From NCBI GenBank assembly GCA_030544165.1, contig JAUNRP010000050.1, forward strand, positions 1 to 10,663: a stretch of DNA of 10,663 nt, read 5' to 3'. The notes under the pieces were generated by a model. It worked only from the letters and a program-made list of their open reading frames with translations, was not told the origin of the DNA and made no database searches. The stretch comes from a bacterium. Lineage in GTDB: Bacteria > Actinomycetota > Actinomycetes > Actinomycetales > Actinomycetaceae. Shown piece by piece: positions 1-6,293 of this stretch; the first letter of the stretch is position 1; every line of letters begins with the position of its first letter. Position numbers and translations under genes: made by a program.

Positions 1-1510
1 CGCCGATCTCTACTAGCTGGGCCACGCCGTCACGGATGGACTTCGTGTCCGGGGGGTCCACGAACGGGAACGCGGCCACGTCGCCGAGGCCCAGGGCGGC
101 CATCTGGAGGATCACCGAGGCCAGCGAGGTGCGCAGGATCTCCGGCTCGGTGAACTCCGGTCGGGATTCGTAGTCCGCCTCGGAGTAGAGGCGGATCGCG
201 ATGCCGTCGATCACGCGGCCGGAGCGGCCGGAGCGCTGGTTGGCGGAGGCCTGGGAGATCGGCTCGATCGGGAGGCGCTGGACCTTGGTTCGCGTGGAGT
301 AGCGCGAGATGCGGGCCGTGCCCGGGTCGATCACGTAGCGGATGCCCGGCACCGTCAGGGAGGTCTCCGCCACGTTGGTGGCGAGCACGATCCGCCGGGG
401 GATGTGCTTCTCGAAGATCCGGTGCTGCTCCGCGGCGGAGAGCCGCGCATACAAGGGAACGATCTCCACCGCGTCCGGGCGCGGGCCGCGGGCACCCACG
501 GGCACGTAGCGCTCGCGGAGGTGGTCGATCAGGGCCTCCTCCGCGTCCCGGATCTCCCGCTCGCCGGAGAGGAACACGAGGATGTCGCCCGGGCCCTCGT
601 GCATGAGCTCGTCCGCGGCGAGGCAGATGGCGGTGAACTGGTCGATCGCCTCCTGACGGGACTCGCGCCCGGACCTCGGTGAGGTGTCCTCGGAGGGGGC
701 GCCGTCGTCGTCGGGCAGGAGGGGACGCCACCGGATCTCCACCGGGTAGGTGCGGCCCGAGACCTCGACGACGGGGGCCGAGTCCCGCGGGATCGCCATC
801 CTGGGCCCGAAGTGGGCGGCGAAGCGGGCGGAGTCGATGGTGGCGGACGTGATGATGATCTTCAGGTCCGGGCGTTGGGGGAGGAGGCCGGCGAGGTAGC
901 CGAGCAGGAAATCGATGTTGAGGGAGCGCTCGTGGGCCTCGTCGATGACGATGGTGTCGTAGCGGGTGAGGAGGGGATCGCGCTGGATCTCGGCGAGCAG
1001 GATGCCGTCCGTCATCAGCTTGACCAGCGTGTTCTCGGAGACGAGGTCCGTGAAGCGCACCTGGTAGCCGATGATGCCGCCCAGCTCCGTGCCGAGTTCG
1101 AACGCGATGCGCTCCGCCACCGAGCGGGCGGCGATCCGGCGCGGCTGGGTGTGGCCGATCATCCCGGTGATGCCGCGGCCCATCTCCAGCAGGATCTTGG
1201 GGAGCTGAGTGGTCTTCCCGGAGCCGGTCTCACCGGAGATCACCACCACCTGGCTGGACTCGATCGCCTCGCGGATGTCCGCGCGGCACGCGGAGACCGG
1301 GAGCTCCTCCGGGTAGGTGATGACCGGGAGGGAGGCGCGGCGGGCCGCGAGTTGCTCGTCGGTGAAGCGGTGGGGTCTGGGGTTGCGGCGGCGGTGACCG
1401 CCGCTGCGGGGATGGCGGCCGCGCCCGGACCCGCCACCACGGCGGGGGCGGCCATCCCTCCCACCGGGCGGGCGGCGCTCCTCGGGCGCGGATTCGGACA
1501 TGGGGTCCAT
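1..1510 (-). CDS. hrpA: ATP-dependent RNA helicase HrpA, DEAH-box (N-terminal 503 residues; 3' end outside window)
   Basis: A DEAH/RHA-type RNA helicase that uses ATP to remodel RNA or ribonucleoprotein; bacterial HrpA acts on mRNA and stalled or collided ribosomes. Read directly on the minus strand, the frame is open from 1510 to the window edge. Core motifs in order: Walker A GETGSGKT (residues 93-100), TQPRR (121-125), TDG (167-169), DEAH (190-193), SAT (222-224), FLSGERE (313-319), ATNVAETS (377-384) and QRSGRSGR (425-432). Residues 1-50 are rich in Arg, Gly and Pro and look disordered. The visible part ends just past the second RecA-like domain; family members run to about 1300 residues, so the HA2/OB and C-terminal regions are missing here. 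ATG 1510 was chosen because GGTGAG (1521-1516) lies 5 nt upstream and a stop sits at 1519-1517; ATG 1501 and GTG 1516 are alternatives. HrpB is the main alternative identity, but the motif spacing and length point to HrpA. Confidence 0.95.
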   Translation of the reverse strand, partial: MDPMSESAPEERRPPGGRDGRPRRGGGSGRGRHPRSGGHRRRNPRPHRFTDEQLAARRASLPVITYPEELPVSACRADIREAIESSQVVVISGETGSGKTTQLPKILLEMGRGITGMIGHTQPRRIAARSVAERIAFELGTELGGIIGYQVRFTDLVSENTLVKLMTDGILLAEIQRDPLLTRYDTIVIDEAHERSLNIDFLLGYLAGLLPQRPDLKIIITSATIDSARFAAHFGPRMAIPRDSAPVVEVSGRTYPVEIRWRPLLPDDDGAPSEDTSPRSGRESRQEAIDQFTAICLAADELMHEGPGDILVFLSGEREIRDAEEALIDHLRERYVPVGARGPRPDAVEIVPLYARLSAAEQHRIFEKHIPRRIVLATNVAETSLTVPGIRYVIDPGTARISRYSTRTKVQRLPIEPISQASANQRSGRSGRVIDGIAIRLYSEADYESRPEFTEPEILRTSLASVILQMAALGLGDVAAFPFVDPPDTKSIRDGVAQLVEIG

Positions 1511-1667
1511 TCTCACTCACCGTGCTCGCAGCGGCTCACGCCCGCGCCACGCCGCGCGCCCCGCCCCACCCGATCGCGTACACCTCGGCAGCCCGGCCGC
1601 GCGGGCGCACGCAGCCCGACCGCGGCGGCCCACACCGCCCCGCCGCGCGCACCTGCGGCGATGGCGT

Positions 1668-1673
1668 TAGCGT
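1668..1673 (+). promoter_or_regulatory. Possible -10 box for the GlsB-type gene
   Basis: TAGCGT fits the actinobacterial TA-N3-T -10 pattern and lies 38 nt before the chosen start, which would give a leader of about 31 nt carrying the GGGAGG ribosome binding site. No convincing -35 is visible; the upstream stretch is GC-rich and featureless. The rest of 1522-1667 holds nothing I can identify. Confidence 0.3.
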
Positions 1674-1701
1674 GGTGGGCGCAACTAACAGATTGAGTTA
1701 T

Positions 1702-1707
1702 GGGAGG
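1702..1707 (+). promoter_or_regulatory. Ribosome binding site deciding the start at 1712
   Basis: GGGAGG lies 4 nt before ATG 1712. The upstream in-frame ATG at 1700 overlaps this site and has no Shine-Dalgarno of its own, so the shorter product is preferred. The 1712 product also begins with PWGILGWIIIG, which looks like the usual start of this family. Confidence 0.7.
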
Positions 1708-1711
1708 CAAC

Positions 1712-1975
1712 ATGCCCTGGGGAATCCTCGGTTGGATCATCATCGGCGGACTGGCCGGTTGGGTCGCAAGCAAGATCATGAACAAGGACGAGCAGATGGG
1801 CGCCATCGCGAACATCGTGGTGGGCATCATCGGTGCGCTCCTCGGTGGATGGGTGCTCAGCTTCGTGGGGCTCGGTGAGCGGGAGACCGTGATCGGCTCC
1901 TTCTTCACCGCCCTCATTGGAGCGGTCATCCTGCTCTTCATCCTCGGAGCTGTCCTCGGACGTAACCGCAGGTAG
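1712..1975 (+). CDS. GlsB/YeaQ/YmgE family small membrane protein
   Basis: An 87-residue hydrophobic protein of the transglycosylase-associated (GlsB/YeaQ/YmgE) family, small inner-membrane proteins often linked to general or envelope stress; the molecular function is unknown and the 'transglycosylase' name is historical. Three hydrophobic segments are seen at about residues 4-21, 31-53 and 60-82, rich in small residues (GWIIIGGLAGWVAS; IVVGIIGALLGGW; FFTALIGAVILLFILGAVLG). The loop between the first two is charged (KIMNKDEQ) and the protein ends in a basic GRNRR tail. Length matches the family norm of 80-90 residues. It has its own ribosome binding site and is followed within 10 bp by a strong hairpin, so it is probably monocistronic. 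It is divergent from hrpA with about 200 bp between the start codons. Confidence 0.9.
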   Translation: MPWGILGWIIIGGLAGWVASKIMNKDEQMGAIANIVVGIIGALLGGWVLSFVGLGERETVIGSFFTALIGAVILLFILGAVLGRNRR

Positions 1976-1981
1976 GTACGG

Positions 1982-2019
1982 GGGATGGCCGTCCACCTAA
2001 TGGACGGCCATCCCATTTC
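1982..2019 (+). terminator. Strong hairpin terminator after the GlsB-type gene
   Basis: A perfect 14-bp inverted repeat: GGGATGGCCGTCCA (1982-1995) and TGGACGGCCATCCC (2001-2014) around a 5-nt CCTAA loop, followed by ATTTCC. It starts 6 bp after the stop codon at 1973-1975. The T tract is short, as is common in high-GC actinobacteria. It should separate the small membrane protein from the transporter gene, which starts only 32 bp downstream. Confidence 0.8.
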
Positions 2020-2026
2020 CTGAGAC

Positions 2027-2044
2027 GGCCAGAGCAGACTGGCC
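2027..2044 (+). repeat. Small inverted repeat abutting the transporter start codon
   Basis: GGCCAG (2027-2032) and CTGGCC (2039-2044) form a 6-bp stem with a 6-nt loop. It ends 2 nt before ATG 2047, just where a Shine-Dalgarno would normally be, and none is present. It may be an operator, a translation-inhibiting hairpin, or chance. Confidence 0.35.
2035..2040 (+). promoter_or_regulatory. Possible -10 box of a leaderless transcript (transporter gene)
   Basis: CAGACT lies exactly 6 nt before ATG 2047, the spacing expected if transcription begins at the start codon. The first base departs from the TA-N3-T consensus and no -35 is recognisable. Support comes mainly from the lack of a Shine-Dalgarno and the same arrangement at the neighbouring genes. 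Confidence 0.3.
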
Positions 2045-2046
2045 GC

Positions 2047-3075
2047 ATGAGTCAGTCAGCCACCCCTCAGGCGCCGACTCCCTCCGAGGAGACCGCGCGC
2101 AAAGAACGTTCCGCCAAGATCGCCGTCACGGTGTTCCCGCTCCTCGTGATCGCGGGCGCCGCGGCGGCGGTCATCAATCCCGAGCCGTTCCGCGGCTGGG
2201 CACCCCACGTGACCCTGCTCCTGCAGATCATCATGTTCGGCATGGGTCTCACCCTGACCCTCGGAGACTTCTCCTACGTCTTCAAGCGCCCCCTCCCGAT
2301 CCTGATCGGCGTGCTCGCACAGTTCGTGATCATGCCCCTGCTGGGCCTCGGCATCTCTGTGGCGCTCCAACTTCCTCCCGCCCTCGCGGCGGGCGTGATC
2401 CTGGTGGGCTGCGCCCCCGGAGGAACCTCCTCCAACGTGGTCACCTACCTCGCGAAGGGTGATACCGCCCTCTCGGTCACCATGACCTCGATCTCCACCC
2501 TGCTCGCACCCCTCATGACCCCGCTGCTCACCCTCTGGCTCGCGGGCGCCTACATGCCGGTGGATGCCGGCAACATGGCCATGTCCATCGTGAAGATCGT
2601 GCTCATCCCGGTGATCGGTGGGCTCGTGGTGCGGCTGCTGCTCCCCAAGGTGGTGCAGGCGATCGAGCCGATCCTCCCGTGGATCTCCGTACTCGCCATC
2701 ACCGGCGTGGTGATCGCGGTCATCCCGGGCTCCCACGACGCCCTCATGACCGCCGGCGCACTCGTGTTCGTGGCAGTCATCCTCCACAACCTCTCCGGCT
2801 ACGGGCTGGGCTACCTGCTCGGCCGCCTCACCCGCCGCTCCGACAAGCAGTCCCGCACCATCGCCGTGGAGGTGGGCATGCAGAACTCCGGCCTCGCCGC
2901 GGGCCTCGCCGCCCAGTACTTCACCCCCGAGGCCGCCCTGCCCGCCGCGATCTTCTCCACCTGGCACAACATCTCCGGCGCGATCCTGGCCGCCATCTCC
3001 CGCCGCTACCCGCCGGCCGATGACCACACGCCCGCTCCCGTCCACGAGACCGCCACGGAGGACGTGCTCTCCTAG
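2047..3075 (+). CDS. Bile acid:sodium symporter (BASS) family transporter
   Basis: A 342-residue integral membrane protein of the BASS superfamily, Na+-coupled symporters for organic anions; the substrate cannot be predicted. After a polar 20-residue N-terminus, hydrophobic segments fill residues 25-322, consistent with 9-10 helices. Two family signatures are clear: GCAPGGTSSN (residues 121-130) in the crossover TM4 region, and EVGMQNSGLA (275-284) in the TM9 crossover, whose Glu275 and Gln279 match the Na+-site residues of characterised bacterial homologues; Ser129/Asn130 fit the partner ligands. The C-terminal 20 residues are polar and acidic. Length is normal. ATG 2047 is favoured because in-frame upstream sequence is short and the hydrophobic core needs this frame, although no Shine-Dalgarno precedes it. 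It follows a terminator by 32 bp, so it likely has its own promoter and may be read into the hydrolase gene 79 bp downstream. Confidence 0.92.
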   Translation: MSQSATPQAPTPSEETARKERSAKIAVTVFPLLVIAGAAAAVINPEPFRGWAPHVTLLLQIIMFGMGLTLTLGDFSYVFKRPLPILIGVLAQFVIMPLLGLGISVALQLPPALAAGVILVGCAPGGTSSNVVTYLAKGDTALSVTMTSISTLLAPLMTPLLTLWLAGAYMPVDAGNMAMSIVKIVLIPVIGGLVVRLLLPKVVQAIEPILPWISVLAITGVVIAVIPGSHDALMTAGALVFVAVILHNLSGYGLGYLLGRLTRRSDKQSRTIAVEVGMQNSGLAAGLAAQYFTPEAALPAAIFSTWHNISGAILAAISRRYPPADDHTPAPVHETATEDVLS

Positions 3076-3141
3076 TCTTTCCGTCGACGACGGGGGCTCG
3101 CCTTCCGTCCGCGGCTCCCCGGAAATCGTGCCGTCCGCTGT

Positions 3142-3147
3142 CAGGAT
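3142..3147 (+). promoter_or_regulatory. Possible -10 box of a leaderless transcript (hydrolase gene)
   Basis: CAGGAT ends 7 nt before ATG 3155 and there is no good Shine-Dalgarno at normal spacing; the AGG within this hexamer is 9 nt from the start and is the only competing explanation. No -35 is evident. The in-frame ATG at 3146 would overlap this box. Confidence 0.25.
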
Positions 3148-3154
3148 GGACGCC

Positions 3155-4267
3155 ATGGATTCGAGGCGGTGGCTGCGCGCACTCGCGTGGATCGGGGCGG
3201 GCGCCCTCATCCTCGCGGCGCTCGCCATGGCGATCGCGCCGGTGGTGGGCCTCCAGCACGCCAACCCCATCGGCCAGCTCATCTCCTTCCGGGGGCTGCT
3301 GGCCGTGGGCTCGTTCGCCGCAGCCCTCATCGCGGCCGTGTGGTTCGTGGGCGCGAGTCTCCGCCGTCGTCGGATCACCAACTCGATCAACCCCCGCAGC
3401 CGCGCCAAGAATCGCCCCGTACCCCCGCGGTTCCCCGCCATCTCGCTGACGCTCGCCCTCGCAGCGGCGGCCTCCGGCGCGGCCCACCTCGGCGTGATGT
3501 CCCAGCGCGGGCTGGACCCGGGGGCGCTCGTCACGGCGGAGGAGCTCACCGCCATCCCGGAGGCAGATGGCGAGCTCACGATCCTCACCCTGAACACCCA
3601 GTGGGCCAACGTCCCGCCGGAGGACGTGGCGGCGCTCGTGCGCTCGGCCAGCGCGGACGTGGTCCTCCTTCCGGAAACCCCGATCATCAATACGATCCAC
3701 ATCCGGGACCTCCTCGCGCACGAGGGCCTCGAGTTCTCCGTCCACCCCGAGCGGAAGGGGGACAGCCGGGACACCTCGCTCCTCATTGCGGCCGGTCTCG
3801 GGGAGTACCGGAGCGCGGGGAGTCCGATCCTCGGATCTGCCCGGGCGGAATCGGCCGCAGAGGGGCCGCTCGTCACGGCGATCCACGCGCTGCCGCCCGC
3901 AACGCCCTGGCCCTTCACGTGGATCTACGGCGGCGATCACCACGAGGAGATGCGGCTGGAGTGGGTCGCGGACATGGAGCGGAGCCTCGCGCTGTGCGGC
4001 GGCTCGCCGTGGGGCATCCTCGGCGGCGATTTCAATGGCACCCGCGACCACCTCGCGGGCATGCCCACCTGCGGCTACGTGGACGTCCTCGCGCAGACGG
4101 GCGCGGGCGGCTGGGGCACCTGGCCGGACGACCTCCCCGCCTGGATGGGCGCCCCCATCGATCGCATCTACGTGGACCCCGCCCACTGGCGGCCCGTGGC
4201 CGGCTGGCTCGTGGACATGGACGGCACCGACCACCGCGCCGTGATCGCCCGCGTGGCCGTGCTCTAG
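3155..4267 (+). CDS. Membrane-anchored endonuclease/exonuclease/phosphatase family protein
   Basis: A 370-residue protein with three hydrophobic segments (about 9-31, 47-69, 94-114) followed by an EEP-fold hydrolase domain (about 140-370). The fold hydrolyses phosphodiester or phosphomonoester bonds in nucleic acids, lipids or inositol phosphates with a divalent metal; the substrate here is unknown. Catalytic signatures are present: LNTQWAN with Asn147, LPE with Glu174, a candidate His244, GGDFNG with Asp292 and Asn294, PIDRIY with Asp336, and DGTDHRAV with Asp359 and His360. The strongly basic stretch between TM2 and TM3 (residues 70-87) should be cytoplasmic, which puts the catalytic domain outside. 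The only two cysteines, 281 and 306, are both in that domain and flank GGDFNG. The start is uncertain: ATG 3146 would add three residues. An in-frame ATG at 3020 lies inside the transporter gene and is unlikely. Confidence 0.88.
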   Translation: MDSRRWLRALAWIGAGALILAALAMAIAPVVGLQHANPIGQLISFRGLLAVGSFAAALIAAVWFVGASLRRRRITNSINPRSRAKNRPVPPRFPAISLTLALAAAASGAAHLGVMSQRGLDPGALVTAEELTAIPEADGELTILTLNTQWANVPPEDVAALVRSASADVVLLPETPIINTIHIRDLLAHEGLEFSVHPERKGDSRDTSLLIAAGLGEYRSAGSPILGSARAESAAEGPLVTAIHALPPATPWPFTWIYGGDHHEEMRLEWVADMERSLALCGGSPWGILGGDFNGTRDHLAGMPTCGYVDVLAQTGAGGWGTWPDDLPAWMGAPIDRIYVDPAHWRPVAGWLVDMDGTDHRAVIARVAVL

Positions 4268-4275
4268 AAAACCCG

Positions 4276-4305
4276 TGGACCCGCGCGCCCGCGCCCTGCC
4301 AGACT
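4276..4305 (+). promoter_or_regulatory. Possible promoter with leaderless geometry (acetyltransferase gene)
   Basis: TGGACC (4276-4281) resembles a -35 and CAGACT (4300-4305) a -10, with an 18-bp spacer. The -10-like box ends 7 nt before GTG 4313; the intervening CTCCCCC has no Shine-Dalgarno character. The whole gap between the hydrolase and acetyltransferase genes is 45 bp. Confidence 0.35.
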
Positions 4306-4312
4306 CTCCCCC

Positions 4313-5455
4313 GTGCCACAGATCATCAACATCGGCCTCCCCGCCCCGGATGCCACCGAACTCACCGAACTCCAGCGCGCCTACACCCAGGCCACGCGGG
4401 AGGCCGAACACCTCATCTACGGCCACGGCGACTTCAACGAGTCCGACTCCTCCCTCCTCGCCTCCTGGAAGTCCGTCAGGTACTGGGACTCCCGCCGCCT
4501 CCTCGCCCTCGACGACGACGCCGACCCCCTGGCCCCCCAGCCCCACCAGGTCCTCGGGCTGGCCTCCGTCCAGTCCCCGCTGAAGGAGAACCGCGAACTC
4601 GGCTACATCTGGCTCTGGGTCACCCCCGAGGCGCGCGGCCGCGGCGTGGGCCGTGCGCTCGCCGCGCAGGTCCGCCGCGAACTCGCCGATTCCGGCCGCA
4701 CCACCGTCCAGGTCTGGCGCACCGGCCCGATCGTGCCCGGGGACGCGCCCGGCGCGATCCGCTCGGAGACGGGTTTCGGTGCCGTCGACGGCGGAGCTCC
4801 CGAGATCCGTTGGCTCACCAGCCTGGGCTTCCGTTTCGAGCAGTGCGAGCGCGTCTCCACCCTGACGATCCCGGGGGAGGGGAGCGGACGGGAGGACTGG
4901 AGAGCCGCCGTCGGGAGAATGGGGGAGGAGGCACGGGCCAGGGCGGACGGGTACCGGATCGTGCGGTGGCAGGGGCGGACGCCGGAGCGGTACCTGGAGG
5001 ACTTCGCGCGGTTGCGGCGGAGGATGTCCGTGGACATCCCGAGCGCCGGGCTCACCTCGGAGGAACAGGATGTGACCCCCGAGCGCGTGACGTACGCGGA
5101 TGACCTGGCCGAGGCGCGGGGGATGCAGCGGATCGTGGTGGCGGCCGAGCATGAGTCCGGGGCGCTCGTGGCGTACACGGAGCTGCAGTGGCCGGAGCCG
5201 GGGTGGCCGGGGATCTGGCAGGAGGACACGTTCGTCCACGGCGAGCACCGCGGGCACCGGCTCGGCATGTGGATCAAGGCGGAGATGCTCCTGTGGCTCC
5301 CGGAGGTCAACCCTGCCGCCGAGCGGATCCACACGTGGAATGCGGACGAGAACGGCTACATGCTCTCCATCAACGAGGCGCTCGGGTTCGAGCCGGCCGC
5401 GTACGAGTCCGCGTGGGAGCTGCGGGGGATCGGGGCGGGCTCAGATCCCGAGTGA
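4313..5455 (+). CDS. Tandem-domain GNAT family N-acetyltransferase
   Basis: A 380-residue protein with two GNAT folds in tandem, transferring an acyl group from acyl-CoA to an unidentified amine. Domain 1 (about 1-185) carries the acetyl-CoA pyrophosphate loop RGRGVGRAL (from Arg108) after the strand LGYIWLWVTPEA. Domain 2 (about 190-375) carries RGHRLG (313-318) after the strand QEDTFVHGEH, and ends with NADENGYMLSINEALGFEP, a typical C-terminal GNAT motif. This layout recalls mycothiol synthase (MshD)-like tandem GNATs, but the protein is longer and I do not call it MshD. GTG 4313 is the only reasonable start close to the previous gene. Codon choice changes sharply near 4870: domain 1 uses mostly NNC codons (CTC, GCC, CGC), while the linker and domain 2 use mostly NNG (CTG, GTG, CGG, GGG). 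Its 3' end overlaps the convergent gene by 15 bp. Confidence 0.9.
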   Translation: MPQIINIGLPAPDATELTELQRAYTQATREAEHLIYGHGDFNESDSSLLASWKSVRYWDSRRLLALDDDADPLAPQPHQVLGLASVQSPLKENRELGYIWLWVTPEARGRGVGRALAAQVRRELADSGRTTVQVWRTGPIVPGDAPGAIRSETGFGAVDGGAPEIRWLTSLGFRFEQCERVSTLTIPGEGSGREDWRAAVGRMGEEARARADGYRIVRWQGRTPERYLEDFARLRRRMSVDIPSAGLTSEEQDVTPERVTYADDLAEARGMQRIVVAAEHESGALVAYTELQWPEPGWPGIWQEDTFVHGEHRGHRLGMWIKAEMLLWLPEVNPAAERIHTWNADENGYMLSINEALGFEPAAYESAWELRGIGAGSDPE

Positions 5456-6067
5456 GGCCTTGAGCTCCGCCACGTCCTCCGGGCGGCCCGCCAGTTCCAC
5501 GTGGGCGGCCCCGGTGCGGCCGGAGGCCCACAGCAACAGCTCGCCCGCCTCGCCGCGGATGCCCACCTTGCGGCGGCGCTTGACCGCGATCGTCTCGCCG
5601 CCGGGGATGGTGAGGTCCACCCCGAACGGAGCCTTCCGGAACATGAGCCCGGCCATGCGGCGGAGCGAGCCCGTGAGGGCCTTGGTGGCCTCCTCGTCCA
5701 ACTCGCGTGGGGGCAGGGGGGAGGGGCCGGCGCGGCGGAGGTCCTCGTGGTGGATGAACAGCTCGGCCGTGTTGGCGAGGTGTTCCACACCGGGTAGCCG
5801 GAAGATGCTCGCACCCTTCGGCCCCTCACGGAGGAGCGAGATGAGCCGGAGGAAGGAGTTCTCCTGCTTGGCGGCGCGCAGCAGCGTCTCCTCCGCCCGC
5901 TTCGGATCGATCATCACGAGCATCCGCATCCCCACCCGGTTCTCGCGCACCCACAGGTGCGCGGCGAGGTCGTAGGCGTCCCAACCCTCGTTGAGGGTGG
6001 GGGCGTCCGGACCCACCTCGAGGAAGGTGTCGCAGATAGCGGCGCGTTCGGCGGCGGCAAAGCTCAT
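5441..6067 (-). CDS. TIGR03085 family putative metal-binding protein (DinB/MDMPI-like fold)
   Basis: A 208-residue cytoplasmic protein resembling the actinobacterial TIGR03085 family, related to the mycothiol-dependent maleylpyruvate isomerase/DinB-like four-helix-bundle group. Such proteins often bind a divalent metal through spaced histidines and some use mycothiol as cofactor, but this family's reaction is unknown. Visible features: an N-terminal helix followed by GWDAYDLAAHLWVREN with His37, then GVEHLANTAELFIHHED with His96, His106 and His107 as candidate ligands, and a C-terminal basic-to-hydrophobic strand region (KRRRKVGIRGEAGELLLWASGR) typical of the MDMPI C-terminal domain. The start ATG at 6067 has no Shine-Dalgarno but lies 7 nt after TACGCT. 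Its stop codon overlaps the end of the convergent acetyltransferase gene, so there is no intergenic terminator between them. It is divergent from mrpA. Confidence 0.85.
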   Translation of the reverse strand: MSFAAAERAAICDTFLEVGPDAPTLNEGWDAYDLAAHLWVRENRVGMRMLVMIDPKRAEETLLRAAKQENSFLRLISLLREGPKGASIFRLPGVEHLANTAELFIHHEDLRRAGPSPLPPRELDEEATKALTGSLRRMAGLMFRKAPFGVDLTIPGGETIAVKRRRKVGIRGEAGELLLWASGRTGAAHVELAGRPEDVAELKASLGI

Positions 6068-6074
6068 GCACAGA

Positions 6075-6080
6075 AGCGTA
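6075..6080 (-). promoter_or_regulatory. -10-like box with leaderless geometry (TIGR03085 gene)
   Basis: On the minus strand TACGCT matches the actinobacterial TA-N3-T pattern and ends 7 nt before the ATG at 6067. There is no Shine-Dalgarno in the gap TCTGTGC. No -35 is clear in the GC-rich upstream sequence. Confidence 0.4.
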
Positions 6081-6100
6081 AGCCCGCACGGGCCCGCCCG

Positions 6101-6164
6101 CAGGGCGCAGGGGTGGCCCGCCGCCGCGCCACCCGCCTCCGCCGCGCCACCCCCAGGGCGCAGG
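6101..6164. repeat. Short C-rich direct repeats in the divergent intergenic region
   Basis: CAGGGCGCAGG occurs at 6101-6111 and again at 6154-6164, bracketing two copies of CCGCCGCGCCACCC at 6121-6134 and 6139-6152 (18 bp period). The strand is very C-rich from about 6085 to 6202. These could be regulator sites shared by the divergent genes or slippage-prone low-complexity DNA. Confidence 0.45.
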
Positions 6165-6245
6165 CACCCGCCGCCACGCCGCCCGCCCGCCGCCTGCCCT
6201 CCTTCCGAATATGAGCACCATTCGAGACCACACGCTCCACCCAGT

Positions 6246-6251
6246 TAGGAT
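6246..6251 (+). promoter_or_regulatory. Possible -10 box of the mrp operon
   Basis: TAGGAT fits TA-N3-T and lies in the only AT-richer patch (6207-6253) of this intergenic region. It would give a leader of about 36 nt before GTG 6294. A TTCGAG at 6221-6226 is a poor -35 with a 19-bp spacer. Confidence 0.4.
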
Positions 6252-6281
6252 TACCCACGGACCCTCCCCAATCCGCGACCC

Positions 6282-6287
6282 AGAAGG
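6282..6287 (+). promoter_or_regulatory. Ribosome binding site of mrpA
   Basis: AGAAGG lies 6 nt before GTG 6294 and supports this start over the in-frame GTG at 6312. Confidence 0.6.
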
Positions 6288-6293
6288 CCGCCC

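Noticed and set aside
1522..1667. Possible small gene or regulatory RNA in the hrpA-glsB gap
   Set aside because: Only GC-rich sequence with no ribosome binding site, hairpin or conserved-looking frame.
812..1696. 294-codon plus-strand open frame over the hrpA start
   Set aside because: It runs opposite the conserved helicase motifs of hrpA and has no domain.
2056..3918. Long minus-strand open frame (620 codons) opposite the transporter and hydrolase genes
   Set aside because: The translation is low-complexity and rich in Arg, Gly, His and Glu with no domain, and it lies antisense to clear protein families. Open antisense frames are expected at this GC content.
2921..5332. 803-codon minus-strand open frame
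   Set aside because: It spans three unrelated plus-strand genes, has no recognisable motif, and has a composition typical of a GC-rich shadow frame.
5481..5511. Repeated GGGCGGCCC blocks near the convergent gene ends, considered as a terminator
   Set aside because: The two copies are direct, not inverted, so they do not form a stem.
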